The notes beneath the pieces are model-generated. The model was not told the origin of the DNA. It ran no database searches and saw only the letters and a program-made list of their open reading frames with translations. Shown one piece after another: positions 27,034-35,682 of a stretch of DNA of 64,000 nt (its first letter is position 1; every line of letters begins with the position of its first letter). Made by a program: the position numbers and the translations under genes. Source of the DNA: Amycolatopsis acidicola (lineage in GTDB: Bacteria > Actinomycetota > Actinomycetes > Mycobacteriales > Pseudonocardiaceae); assembly GCF_007713735.2 (NCBI RefSeq), contig NZ_VMNW02000009.1:93984-157983 (forward strand), in the 5' to 3' direction.

Positions 27034-27818
27034 GCACGGGGATGGTCGCGTTCAAGCCCGCCGCGGTGGTCCGGATGATCGGCGGGTTCACCGCCCTGTG
27101 CCTGGACACGCTGCGCGCGATCTTCCGGCGGCCCTTCCAGGTCACCGAGTTCCTGGAGCAGACGGTGTTCCTGGCCAGGGTCACGATCCTGCCGTGCATC
27201 TTCCTCGCCGTGCCGTTCCTCGGGGTCACGATCTTCTTCGTGAACCAGCTGCTGGCCCAGATCGGCGCGATCGATCTCTCCGGCGCGGGCACCGCGCTGG
27301 CCGTGATCCGCGAGATCGGGTCGATGGCCAGCGTGCTCGTGCTGGCCGGCGCGGGGTCCACGGCGATCTGCGCCGATCTGGCCTCGCGGAAGATCCGGGA
27401 GGAGATCGACGCGATGGAGGTGCTCGGCGTCGACCCGATCCACCGGCTCGTGGTGCCGCGGGTGCTGGCGGCGACGGTGGTGGCGCTGGGGCTCAACGCG
27501 CTGGTGTGCGTCGTGGGCATCAGCACCGGGTACTTCTTCTCGGTCGTGGTGCAGGGCGCGAGCCCGGGGCAGTTCGTGGCCAATCTTCCGTTGCTGGTGG
27601 GGCTTTCCGACGTGGTCGTCGGCGTGGTGAAGGTGGTCGTCTTCGGGCTGGCGGCCGGGCTGGTGGGCTGTTACCGGGGGCTGACGGTCGGCGCGGGCGC
27701 GAAGGGCGTCGGCGAGGCGGTGAACGAAACCGTGGTGCTGGTGGTGACGATCCTGTTCGTCGTGAACACCGTCATCACGCTGATCTACATGCAGTTCGGC
27801 GGAAACAACGGACTCTGA
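27030..27818 (+). CDS. yrbEA: Mce transporter permease YrbEA, displaced to the operon's distal part
   Basis: The 262-residue MlaE-type permease carries motifs I associate with YrbEA: LSGAGTALAVIREIGSMASVLVLAGAG, CADLASRKIREEIDAMEVLGVDP and GLTVGAGAKGVGEAVNETVV. Partner of YrbEB in the membrane channel. In the actinobacterial mce operons I know, yrbEA directly precedes yrbEB at the 5' end; here it comes after mceF and a Mas gene. GTG 27030 overlaps the preceding stop as GTGA; an in-frame ATG lies at 27042. Both permeases are intact, so this is a rearranged rather than a broken operon. Confidence 0.88.
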   Translation: MSTGMVAFKPAAVVRMIGGFTALCLDTLRAIFRRPFQVTEFLEQTVFLARVTILPCIFLAVPFLGVTIFFVNQLLAQIGAIDLSGAGTALAVIREIGSMASVLVLAGAGSTAICADLASRKIREEIDAMEVLGVDPIHRLVVPRVLAATVVALGLNALVCVVGISTGYFFSVVVQGASPGQFVANLPLLVGLSDVVVGVVKVVVFGLAAGLVGCYRGLTVGAGAKGVGEAVNETVVLVVTILFVVNTVITLIYMQFGGNNGL

Positions 27819-27836
27819 CGAGGAAGGGGTGGCGCC

Positions 27837-28373
27837 ATGGCGTTCGCCGGGTTCCCGCGGGCGGTGGTCACCAGAGGGGATCGCGCCCTGCCGAAGGGAA
27901 AACCGCGGATCGTCCTCGCCGCGTTCGCGGTGGTGCTCGCGCTCGCCGGTGCCGGAGCGGTGACCGTGCTGACGTTGTCCACACTGGACACGACGAGGTC
28001 GGAGCAGGCGGGCAAGGACGCGGTGGCCGCGGCGCTGGACCTCACGCCGAAGCTGCTCGACTACGACTACAAGACGATCGACGCGGACCTCGCGCGCGCC
28101 CAGTCGGTCACGACCGGCGACTACTGGGCGCAGAACGGACTGGCCGGCACGCTCAAGCCCGCGGTCGTCGCGCAGGAAGCGAGCACGCACACGGTGGTGC
28201 AGGCCGCCGGGGTCGCCGACGCCCAGCCCGACCGGGTGGTCGTGCTGGCGTTCCTCAACCAGACCACCACCGGGAAGAACCTGTCCGCGCCGCGGGTCGA
28301 CAGCCGCGTCGCCAAGGTCACCGTGGCGCGGGTGGACGGCCGGTGGCTGCTCGCCGCCTTCGAGCCGCTGTGA
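27837..28373 (+). CDS. Mce-associated membrane protein (Mas)
   Basis: The 178-residue protein has a single membrane helix at about residues 24-46 and an extracytoplasmic domain ending in the ARVDGRWLLAAFEPL type of closing strand seen in Mas proteins. ATG 27837 has GAGGAAGG upstream. It belongs to a run of three Mas genes behind yrbEA. Confidence 0.75.
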   Translation: MAFAGFPRAVVTRGDRALPKGKPRIVLAAFAVVLALAGAGAVTVLTLSTLDTTRSEQAGKDAVAAALDLTPKLLDYDYKTIDADLARAQSVTTGDYWAQNGLAGTLKPAVVAQEASTHTVVQAAGVADAQPDRVVVLAFLNQTTTGKNLSAPRVDSRVAKVTVARVDGRWLLAAFEPL

Positions 28374-28393
28374 CCGACGGAGAGGAGACCACC

Positions 28394-28930
28394 ATGACGG
28401 TCACCGAAGAGGCGCCCGCCGAGGTCGAGGAGAAGCCGCCGCCCTCGCCGAAACGGTGGCTCATCGGGATGCTCGTGCTCCTGCTGGTCCTCACGGCCGC
28501 GCTGGTCACCGGCGGGATCCTGCTGCGGCCGGTCCAGGAGTACCGCTCGGCAGGCGATCGGCGGGACGCGATCCTGGCCGCTGCCAAGGACGTGGCGCAG
28601 CTTTCGTACTCGCTGGACTACGAGACTTTCCCGCAGCAGTCGTCGAAGATCGCCGGCGCGACGACGGGCTCATACCGGCAGGGGCTGCTCGACAGCAGCC
28701 AGGGGCTCGGGTCGATCCTGAGCCAGGGCAAGGTGAAGTCCAATGCCACGATCACGGCGGCCGGGGTGGAGAAGGACGACGCCAACACCGCCACGGTGCT
28801 GATGTCGATCACCGTGCAGATCACCAACACCGAGCTGAAGACGCCGCAGACACGGTACTACCGGGTCGCGATCGGTCTGGTGCGGCAGGGTGCGCAGTGG
28901 CTCGTCCAGTCGAATGACGTGATCGCATGA
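28394..28930 (+). CDS. Mce-associated membrane protein (Mas)
   Basis: The 178-residue protein has a Pro/Glu-rich cytoplasmic N terminus, a membrane helix (WLIGMLVLLLVLTAALVTGG) and a Mas-type outer domain ending QWLVQSNDVIA. ATG 28394 follows AGAGGAG. The last 4 bp overlap the start of the next Mas gene (ATGA). Confidence 0.75.
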   Translation: MTVTEEAPAEVEEKPPPSPKRWLIGMLVLLLVLTAALVTGGILLRPVQEYRSAGDRRDAILAAAKDVAQLSYSLDYETFPQQSSKIAGATTGSYRQGLLDSSQGLGSILSQGKVKSNATITAAGVEKDDANTATVLMSITVQITNTELKTPQTRYYRVAIGLVRQGAQWLVQSNDVIA

Positions 28931-29505
28931 AGAAACTCCTTGTGCTGCCCGCACGGTTGTGGCGCTGGGTCCGGCGTGCGCCTGCGGCCTTTTTCCGCCG
29001 TGCCACACGGGTTTCGGTCCGGAAGCGGCGGGTCGGGTTCGCCCTGCTGACGGTGCTGACGCTCGTCGCCGTGGCAGGCGCGACGGTGTTGTTCTTCGCG
29101 CAGCGGCGCGCGGAGGCGATCACGAGCGCACGGTTCGACGCGGTGGCGCAGGCGCGGCTGAAGGTGGCGGAAGTGCTGTCGTACAAGGCGGACACGATCG
29201 ACAGTGACATCGACCGGGCGCGGCAGGACACCGCAGGCACCTTCGCCGAGTACTACGTTCCCTTCGCGCAGCAGGCGATCGCGCCCGCGGTGAAGCAGGA
29301 GGGCACGTCTTCGGTCGCGATCGTGAGCCGCGCGGCGGCGGTGAGCGCGGACGCCGGGACGGTGGTCGTCGTGGTGTTCATCGACCAGCGGACGTCGAGC
29401 AAGGCCCAGCCGGACCCGCGCGCCACGTCGAGCACGGCCCGCGTCACCATGACGAAGGTCGCCGGCACGTGGCTGATCAGTGAGCTGACCCCGACCTCAT
29501 CCTAG
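28927..29505 (+). CDS. Mce-associated membrane protein (Mas), last gene of mce operon
   Basis: The 192-residue protein has a very basic cytoplasmic N terminus (about ten Arg/Lys in the first 38 residues), one membrane helix (about 39-58) and a Mas-type outer domain ending GTWLISELTPTSS. It is the fourth Mas protein of the operon. A large inverted repeat lies about 100 bp downstream. Confidence 0.75.
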   Translation: MKKLLVLPARLWRWVRRAPAAFFRRATRVSVRKRRVGFALLTVLTLVAVAGATVLFFAQRRAEAITSARFDAVAQARLKVAEVLSYKADTIDSDIDRARQDTAGTFAEYYVPFAQQAIAPAVKQEGTSSVAIVSRAAAVSADAGTVVVVVFIDQRTSSKAQPDPRATSSTARVTMTKVAGTWLISELTPTSS

Positions 29506-29606
29506 GGATGGCCGCCCCACCACGCACCAAACCGGCACCCGGCAACGAAACCCGGGAACACCCACCGACCACACCCCTCCACCGCCCCGATCCCCAGCCG
29601 TCCCTT

Positions 29607-29663
29607 GCGATCTTGACGCTGGGTCAAGGCATCTTTCCCGCCTTGACGCGGCGGCAAGATCGC
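29607..29663. terminator. Nested inverted repeat between mce operon and SDR gene
   Basis: Outer arms 29607-29619 and 29651-29663 pair at 12 of 13 positions; inside them GTCAAGGC (29623-29630) and GCCTTGAC (29640-29647) pair perfectly around a 9-nt loop. The element sits in the gap between two convergent transcription units, as expected for a bidirectional terminator. There is no T-run. Confidence 0.6.
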
Positions 29664-29770
29664 GAACACTCACAGATCGGGGCGGTGGTGGGGTGCACAC
29701 AGCGCGCCCGCGCGCGTCCGTTGCTGCCGCAACGCAACCCGCTCACCCAACGCAACCCCAACGCAACGAC

Positions 29771-30607
29771 CTACTTCAGCATGCTCCCCGCATCGACCGG
29801 CATGGTCAGCCCGGTGATGTAACGGGCCTCGTCCGAGGCGAGGAACAGGACGGCGTTGCTGATGTCCTCCGGCTCGACCCACGGCACCGGCAGCATGTGC
29901 GCCAGCTGCGACAGCGGGGCGAAGTCCTCCTTCGTCGGGTTCTCCAGATCGGGCCGGAACATCTTGAACGTCGCGTCGTTCATCACCATCGGCGTGTTGA
30001 CCTGCGTCGGGTGCACCGTGTTGACCCGGATGCTGTGCTGCGCCAGCTCGACGGCCAGCGTCCGCATCACGCCGACCACCCCGTGCTTGGCCGCGACGTA
30101 GTGCCCGGTGTGCGGATAAGCCTTGAGCCCGCCCACCGAACTGGTCAGCACGATCGACCCGCCACGCCCGCCTTCGACGATGTGCGGGATGCCCGCCTTC
30201 GCGGTGAGCCACACGCCCATCAGGTTGACGTCGATCATGTCGCGCCAGATCTTCTCGGTCATCTCGGCCAGCGTGCTGCCGTCGGTGCCGATGCCGGCGT
30301 TGGCGACGATGATGTCGAGGCGCCCCAGCTCTTCGACGCCGCTGTCGACCGCAGCCTTCATCGCGTCGAAGTCCCGCACGTCCGCCTGCGTGGCGAGCAT
30401 GCGCCGCCCCTCCTTCTCCACGAGGGACACCGTCTCGGCGAGGTCCTCCGGGGTCGAGAGCGGGAACGGGACGTCGTCGAGCTGTTTGCACACGTCGATG
30501 CCGATGATGTCGGCACCCTCCTGCGCGAGCCGTACCGCGTGGCTGCGGCCCTGCCCGCGCGCCGCGCCCGTGATGAAAGCGACCTTGCCCGCAACACGTC
30601 CAGCCAT
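29771..30607 (-). CDS. Mycofactocin-type SDR oxidoreductase
   Basis: The 278-residue Rossmann SDR has cofactor motif TGAARGQGRSHA near residue 14, NAG near 106 and the catalytic Ser...Tyr-x-x-x-Lys (LTSSVGG; YVAAK). The RGQGRSHAVRLA start and the long insert after DVC (about residues 38-58) are hallmarks of the mycofactocin-coupled SDR subfamily, which oxidises alcohols or ketones with a tightly bound nicotinamide cofactor. It lies 8 bp after the [2Fe-2S] subunit gene and ends the molybdenum hydroxylase operon, so it probably acts on the same substrate or its product. Confidence 0.85.
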   Translation of the reverse strand: MAGRVAGKVAFITGAARGQGRSHAVRLAQEGADIIGIDVCKQLDDVPFPLSTPEDLAETVSLVEKEGRRMLATQADVRDFDAMKAAVDSGVEELGRLDIIVANAGIGTDGSTLAEMTEKIWRDMIDVNLMGVWLTAKAGIPHIVEGGRGGSIVLTSSVGGLKAYPHTGHYVAAKHGVVGVMRTLAVELAQHSIRVNTVHPTQVNTPMVMNDATFKMFRPDLENPTKEDFAPLSQLAHMLPVPWVEPEDISNAVLFLASDEARYITGLTMPVDAGSMLK

Positions 30608-30615
30608 TGCCTACC

Positions 30616-31092
30616 TCATTCCTGTTCGGACCGCGCCGCCGCGCGGACGGCCTTGAGGATCCCCTGGTACCCGGTGCACCGGCAGAGGTTCCCGCTCAGT
30701 GCTTCGCGGATCCGGGCATCGGTCGGTTCGGGGTTGTCGCGCAGCAACGCCGTGGCCGACACGACGAATCCCGGGGTGCAGAACCCGCACTGCAGCCCGT
30801 GGTGCGCGCGAAACGCTTCCTGCACAGGGGAAAGCTCGCCGTCGGCCGTGGCGAGGCCCTCGACGGTGGTGACCTCGGCGCCGTCGGCCTGCGCGGCGAA
30901 GACCAGGCACGCCCGCACGGCGTCGCCGTCCAGCAGCACCGTGCAGGCCCCACAGACCCCGTGCTCACAACCGAGATGCGTGCCGGTGAGCCCGCACCTC
31001 CCGCGCAGATAATCGGCGAGCGTCAGCCTGGGCTCCACGATGTCGCGGCGCGGCACGCCGTTCACCTTCAGCTCGATCTCGACCTCAGCCAT
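30616..31092 (-). CDS. Molybdenum hydroxylase [2Fe-2S] small subunit
   Basis: The 158-residue protein has the two clusters of xanthine oxidase-family small subunits: Cys42, Cys47, Cys50 and Cys62 in the N-terminal plant-ferredoxin fold, and Cys102, Cys105, Cys137 and Cys139 in the helical domain (QCGFCTPG, NLCRCTGY). It passes electrons from the molybdenum centre to the FAD subunit. ATG 31092 overlaps the end of the FAD subunit gene by 8 bp. Confidence 0.92.
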   Translation of the reverse strand: MAEVEIELKVNGVPRRDIVEPRLTLADYLRGRCGLTGTHLGCEHGVCGACTVLLDGDAVRACLVFAAQADGAEVTTVEGLATADGELSPVQEAFRAHHGLQCGFCTPGFVVSATALLRDNPEPTDARIREALSGNLCRCTGYQGILKAVRAAARSEQE

Positions 31093-31960
31093 GCCGCGCC
31101 TCCTCGACTGCTCGCTGCCAGGCGCGGGCGACCATCGCGGCGCCGACGCGGGTGCGGTACGCGGCGGGCCCGTGCAGATCCGAAGGCACGGAGTCCAAGG
31201 GCGCCACCGCATCCCGCCCAACATCGGCGGCGACGATGTCCGCGGCGGCCCGGCCCGTCAACGCTTCCTCCAGGGCGTGCGCGCGCCACGCCGAAGGGCC
31301 CAGCCCGAACAGCCCGATCGCGCACCGGGCCACGCGGTCCACGTCGTCCAGCTCGACGGCGATCGTGGCTCCGGCGATCGCGAAATCGCCGTGGCGCCGG
31401 GCGAGCTCCTCGATCGCGAACCCGGATCTTGCCGTGCGCACAGGGAAAGTGATGCCGGTGAGCACCTCGTCCTCGTCGAGGGCGGTGCTCCACAGGCCGG
31501 TGAAGAACTCGGCCGCCCGAATCGTGCGGGAGCCTCGCGGCGACACCGCCTCGAACTCGGCGTCCAGGGTGAGGGCGACCGCCGGGTACTCCGCGGCGGC
31601 GTCGGCGTGCGCGAGCGAACCGCCCAGGGTGCCGCGGTTGCGGATCTGGAAATGCCCGATCAGCGGCGTCGCCCTGGCCAGCAGCGGGACGGTCTCCGCG
31701 AGCTCCGCCGAGCGCTCGATCTTCGCCTGCGTGGTCGCCGCGCCGACCCACACCACGCCGTCCCGCCGCTCGATGCCCCGCAGCCCGGTCACCCGGCGCA
31801 GGTCCACGAGATGCTCGAAAACGGCCAGGCGAAGGGAAAGCATCGGCATCAGGCTCTGCCCGCCCGCGATCAGCTTCGCTTCGTCGCCCAGTTCGGCGAG
31901 CAGGTGCACGGACTCCTCGACCGTGCCGGGCGCGTGGTATTCGAAGGCCGCCGGTTTCAC
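31085..31960 (-). CDS. Molybdenum hydroxylase FAD-binding medium subunit
   Basis: The 291-residue protein matches CoxM/NdhM-type subunits: KLIAGGQSLMPMLSLRL near residue 30 binds FAD, and RNRGTLGGSLAHADAAAEYP near residue 105 is the second flavin motif. GTG 31960 overlaps the large-subunit stop as GTGA. Together with the small and large subunits it forms a complete hydroxylase. Confidence 0.92.
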   Translation of the reverse strand: MKPAAFEYHAPGTVEESVHLLAELGDEAKLIAGGQSLMPMLSLRLAVFEHLVDLRRVTGLRGIERRDGVVWVGAATTQAKIERSAELAETVPLLARATPLIGHFQIRNRGTLGGSLAHADAAAEYPAVALTLDAEFEAVSPRGSRTIRAAEFFTGLWSTALDEDEVLTGITFPVRTARSGFAIEELARRHGDFAIAGATIAVELDDVDRVARCAIGLFGLGPSAWRAHALEEALTGRAAADIVAADVGRDAVAPLDSVPSDLHGPAAYRTRVGAAMVARAWQRAVEEARHG

Positions 31961-34287
31961 GCTTCCCCCTTCTCGATCAGCGCGACGATCGCGGCCGGGG
32001 ACAGCGGCAGGTCGGTGATCTCGACCCCGAACGGCGTCAGCGCGTCGGCCACCGCGTTGAGCACGGCCGGCGTCGCGCCGATCGCCCCGCCTTCGCCCAC
32101 GCCCTTGTAACCGCCGGGTCCACCGCTCGGCGTTTCCACGTGGCCATACTCGATTTCCGGCACTTCGGTGGTGGTGGGCAGCAGGTAGTCCATGAACGTG
32201 GTCGCGACCGGGTTGCCGTCCTCGTCGTAGGCGAGGTGCTCGTAGAGCGCGCCGCCGATCCCCTGCACCGTGCCGCCGGCGATCTGGCCTTCGACGACGT
32301 CCGGGTTGATCATCGGGCCGCAGTCCTCGCTCACGATGTGCCGCCGGATCTTCACCTCGCCGGTCACGATGTCCACCTCGCAGACGCACACGTGGGTGGC
32401 GTTCGCCCAGACGATCGGCACCCGCGCGCGGTAGCGGGCGCTGGCTTCGAGCCCGGCGGGCACGCCGGGCGGCAGCGCGTCGACCTGGAAGTACGCCATC
32501 GCCGCGATTTCCGCCAGCGGCAGCCCTTCCGAGGGCACGCCCCGCACGCGGGCGCGGCTGCGTTCGAGCTCGATGTCCTCGGGCGCGACCTCCATCCGGT
32601 GCGCCGCGATGGCGATGATCCGCTCCCGCAGCGCCGAAGCCGTCTCCTCCACCGCCCCGGCGATCATCGACCCGGACCGGCTGCCACCCGTGCCGCCGCC
32701 GAACGGGGTGATCGCGGTGTCGCCCTGGATCGTGTGCACGTCGGCGATGTCGGCGCCGAGCGCGTCGGCGGTCAGCTGGACCGTCGTGGTCTCCAGGCTG
32801 TTTCCGGTGGAGCCGCCGGAAACGTACACGTTGATCTTGCCGGAGGGCTCGATCCGGATCGTCGCGCCCTCGGTGGAATGCAGGCCCAGCCCGGCGGCCG
32901 TTGGCTCGATGTAGGTGCAGGTGCCGACGCCGAGGTAGCGGCCCGCCTCGCGCGCCTGCGCCTGCTCCCGGCGGAACTTGTCGTAGTCCAGGAGCTTCAG
33001 CGCGTGCTCGAAGGTCTCCAGCGGGGTCACGTCGGAGTAGGGCATGCCGTTCGGGTTGAAGTACGGCATTTCGTCCTGCCGCAACAGGTTCCGCCGCCGC
33101 AGCTCGATCGCGTCGACCCCCAGCCGCCGCGCCGCCCGGTCCAGCAGCAGCTCCCGCGTGACCGACTCGAACTGCCACGGCCCGCGGTACGCGGAGCGGC
33201 CGGTGGTGTTCGAGAAGACCGTCTTGCAGGTGAACGACGCCTGCGGAACCCGGTACGGGCCGGGGAAGAGCATGCCGACCGCGGCGGCGTTCTGCACCGG
33301 CCACGGCGTCGGATACGCGCCGACGTCCTCCACGTACCCGATGTGCGCGGCCAGGATCGCGCCGGTTTCGTCGAACGCCAGCCGCACGTCGCCGTGCCCG
33401 TGGCGCGACTGGCCCGCCGACAGCAGGTTCTCGCGGCGGTCCTCGATCCACTTCACCGCGGCGGGCAGCTTCCGCGCCGCCAGCAGCACGCACATGTCCT
33501 CGCGCATCGGGACGACCTTCTGCCCGAAGCCGCCCCCGGTGTCGCGCATGATCACGCGCACGCTGTGTTCCGGCAGCCCGAGCAGGCGCGAGCAGAACAG
33601 CCGCACCTCGTGCGGCGACTGGGTGGACGCCCAGACCGTCAGCTCGCCCTCCGGCGCCGACCACTCCACCACCAGCCCGCGCGTCTCCATCGGGACCGGG
33701 GCGCAGGCCTGCTGGCGGATCGTCGTTTCGACGACGTGCGCCGCCTGGTCGAACACCTCGGCCAGGTCCTCCGGCGGGCGGCCGTTCAGCTCTCCCGCGA
33801 CGTTGTCCGGCCATCCGGAGTGGACGGATTCCCCGGACTGCACGGCGGTCGCGTAGTCCACCACCGGCGGCAGCGGGTCGTAGTCGACGACCACCAGCTC
33901 CGCCGCGTCCTCGGCGAGGTAACGGTCCGTCGCGACGACCATCGCCACCGGGTCGCCCGCGAACTTCACCTCGCCCTCGGCCAGCGGCGGGCGCGGATTG
34001 TCCGGCACGTCGCGGCCGATCAGCGTGTACCACTGTTCCCGCACATCCGGGTTGAGGTCCTCGGCGAAGAACACCGCGTGCACGCCGTCGAGCGCGAGTG
34101 CTTCGGTCGCGTCCACCGCCGTGATGCGGGCGCGGGCGAGCGGGCTGCGGACGAACGCCGCGTGCAGCATTCCCGGCCGGACGACATCGTCCACAAAGGA
34201 CCCGTGCCCGGTGAGCAGGCGGGGGTCCTCGACCCGCGGCACGCGCGTCCCGGCGTACCGGGACGCGGCCGGATTCAAGACGGTCAC
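31957..34287 (-). CDS. Molybdenum hydroxylase molybdopterin-binding large subunit
   Basis: GTG 34287, preceded by AAGGAGG, gives 776 residues, normal for xanthine dehydrogenase-family large subunits. Conserved parts include RVEDPRLLTGHGSFVDD at the N terminus, DTGGGFGQK, and the catalytic glutamate loop GYKGVGEGG near the C terminus. The residues at the CO-dehydrogenase signature position read AYRGPWQ, not AYxCSFR, so it is not form I CO dehydrogenase. The likely reaction is water-based hydroxylation of an aldehyde, a heteroaromatic or an activated C-H position. No molybdenum-cofactor maturation gene is present nearby. Confidence 0.9.
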   Translation of the reverse strand: MTVLNPAASRYAGTRVPRVEDPRLLTGHGSFVDDVVRPGMLHAAFVRSPLARARITAVDATEALALDGVHAVFFAEDLNPDVREQWYTLIGRDVPDNPRPPLAEGEVKFAGDPVAMVVATDRYLAEDAAELVVVDYDPLPPVVDYATAVQSGESVHSGWPDNVAGELNGRPPEDLAEVFDQAAHVVETTIRQQACAPVPMETRGLVVEWSAPEGELTVWASTQSPHEVRLFCSRLLGLPEHSVRVIMRDTGGGFGQKVVPMREDMCVLLAARKLPAAVKWIEDRRENLLSAGQSRHGHGDVRLAFDETGAILAAHIGYVEDVGAYPTPWPVQNAAAVGMLFPGPYRVPQASFTCKTVFSNTTGRSAYRGPWQFESVTRELLLDRAARRLGVDAIELRRRNLLRQDEMPYFNPNGMPYSDVTPLETFEHALKLLDYDKFRREQAQAREAGRYLGVGTCTYIEPTAAGLGLHSTEGATIRIEPSGKINVYVSGGSTGNSLETTTVQLTADALGADIADVHTIQGDTAITPFGGGTGGSRSGSMIAGAVEETASALRERIIAIAAHRMEVAPEDIELERSRARVRGVPSEGLPLAEIAAMAYFQVDALPPGVPAGLEASARYRARVPIVWANATHVCVCEVDIVTGEVKIRRHIVSEDCGPMINPDVVEGQIAGGTVQGIGGALYEHLAYDEDGNPVATTFMDYLLPTTTEVPEIEYGHVETPSGGPGGYKGVGEGGAIGATPAVLNAVADALTPFGVEITDLPLSPAAIVALIEKGEA

Positions 34288-34347
34288 TCGGTCCTCCTTG
34301 ATCGGGTGGAGCTCGTCCAAACGGCGGAGTGCCGGTGCGTGGAACGA

Positions 34348-34390
34348 ATGCTGAGCACTCGCTTGAAATCTGTTGGTCACCTGCTTAGCA
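34348..34390. promoter_or_regulatory. Two TGCTNAGCA palindromes upstream of the molybdenum hydroxylase operon
   Basis: TGCTGAGCA at 34349-34357 and TGCTTAGCA at 34382-34390 are 33 bp apart in the 129-bp gap between the acyl-CoA dehydrogenase and the large subunit gene. The same 9-mer form occurs before the mce operon (18366-18374). The gap is probably a separate promoter for the hydroxylase operon. Confidence 0.45.
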
Positions 34391-34416
34391 CAGCGCGACC
34401 ATGGCAGGCAAGGAGT

Positions 34417-35595
34417 TCAGCGCGGCAGGCCGAGCGCCCGCTCCGCGATCTGGTTCCGGAGCACCTCGTTGGCGCCGCCGGCGATCGTGTAGGCGCGGGA
34501 GTACAGGTGCGCGTCCTGCCACCAGCCCCCGGCCACGGCGCCCGGATCGGCCTCCGTGAGCAGGCCTTCGGTGCCCTGCAGGCGCACGCCGTACTCGGCG
34601 AGGTCGTGGTTCACCTCGCTGAAGAAGATCTTGCCCAGCGGGCCGTCGCCGGGCTGCTCGGTGTGGTGCAGCAGCCGGGACTGCGCCATCGCCACCATCG
34701 CGGCGTTCACGTGCGCGCGCGTCGCCAGCTCGCCGATACGTTGGCGCGTGGCGGAATCCTCGAGCGCGGGCGCCCCGCCGACGGACGCTTCCTCGGCCAG
34801 TTCGAGCAGGCCGTCGAGCATCGCGAACAGCTCCACCCCGCGTGCGGCGACACCCGAGCGCTCACGGCCGAGGCTGCTCATCGCCACGCGCCAGCCGCCG
34901 TTCACGTCGCCGAGGACGTCGGCCGCCGGAATCCGGACCCCGTCGAGGAAGACCTCGTTGAAGTCGGTGGTGCCGGTGATCTCCCGCAGCGGCCGCACGC
35001 GCACTCCCTCGGCGCGCATGTCGAGCGCGAAAGCGGTGATCCCCTTGTGCTTGGGGGCATCCGGGTCCGTGCGCGCCAGCAGATAGCCGCGGTCGGCGTG
35101 CTGCCCGTTGGTAGTCCAGACCTTCTGACCGTCCACAATGAACACATCGCCCTCGCGGCGGGCCCTGGTGCGCAGGGCGGCGAGGTCGCTGCCGGCGTCC
35201 GGCTCACTGAACAGCTGACACCACACGTCCTCGCAGCCGCGGATGCGCGGCAGGAACCGCGCGCGCTGCTCTTGGGTGCCGAACTCGATGAGCGCGGCCG
35301 ACGCCAGCGAGCCCGCCCCGATCGGCGACCACGTGCGGGCGCGGGCGATTTCCTCGGCCACCACGAAGGGTTCCAGCGGATGCGCGCCGGGCCTGCCGCC
35401 GTACTCAGCCGGCCAGTCGATGCCGAGAAAGCCCGCCTCGTACAGTTTCGCGGTCCACTCGCGGATCGCGGGCATCAGCCCGGACTCGGGCGCACGGACC
35501 CCGGCGTGCTCCTTGACCCCGGGCGCGTGCTCGGCGACGAACGCCCGCACCTTCCGCCGGAACGCTTCGAGTTCCGGCGTGGACTCCAGCCGCAT
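34417..35595 (-). CDS. Acyl-CoA dehydrogenase
   Basis: ATG 35595 with GAGGAG upstream gives 392 residues. Typical elements are WPAEYGGRPG near residue 60, the flavin and substrate loop FSEPDAGSDLAAL near 128, VWTTNGQHADRGYLLART and the C-terminal GGANEVLRNQIAERALGLPR. It should introduce a double bond in a CoA thioester, passing electrons to electron-transferring flavoprotein. It is divergent from another acyl-CoA dehydrogenase (35683), and such pairs in actinobacterial steroid pathways often form alpha2-beta2 enzymes. A GTG at 35631 is in frame but lacks a ribosome site. Confidence 0.88.
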   Translation of the reverse strand: MRLESTPELEAFRRKVRAFVAEHAPGVKEHAGVRAPESGLMPAIREWTAKLYEAGFLGIDWPAEYGGRPGAHPLEPFVVAEEIARARTWSPIGAGSLASAALIEFGTQEQRARFLPRIRGCEDVWCQLFSEPDAGSDLAALRTRARREGDVFIVDGQKVWTTNGQHADRGYLLARTDPDAPKHKGITAFALDMRAEGVRVRPLREITGTTDFNEVFLDGVRIPAADVLGDVNGGWRVAMSSLGRERSGVAARGVELFAMLDGLLELAEEASVGGAPALEDSATRQRIGELATRAHVNAAMVAMAQSRLLHHTEQPGDGPLGKIFFSEVNHDLAEYGVRLQGTEGLLTEADPGAVAGGWWQDAHLYSRAYTIAGGANEVLRNQIAERALGLPR

Positions 35596-35636
35596 CGGTA
35601 TCCGCTCCTCGTCGTCCAGGGTCGACCGCACCCGTA

Positions 35637-35652
35637 AAAGAGGATACTTTGT
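35637..35652. promoter_or_regulatory. Candidate operator between divergent acyl-CoA dehydrogenase genes
   Basis: AAAGAGGATACTTTGT matches the left part and centre of the shared motif AAAGAGTRTACTCTTT. It is placed to control both divergent genes. Confidence 0.55.
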
Positions 35653-35682
35653 TGGACAGGACGGACGCTATGCCCCGGGACG

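Noticed and set aside
31957..34287. Form I carbon monoxide dehydrogenase large subunit
   Set aside because: The active-site loop reads AYRGPWQ instead of AYxCSFR.
32140..35637. A plus-strand open frame of about 1,165 codons opposite the molybdenum hydroxylase and acyl-CoA dehydrogenase genes
   Set aside because: Its translation is Arg/His/Gln/Val-rich without any domain, and it is the antisense shadow of well-supported genes in GC-rich DNA.
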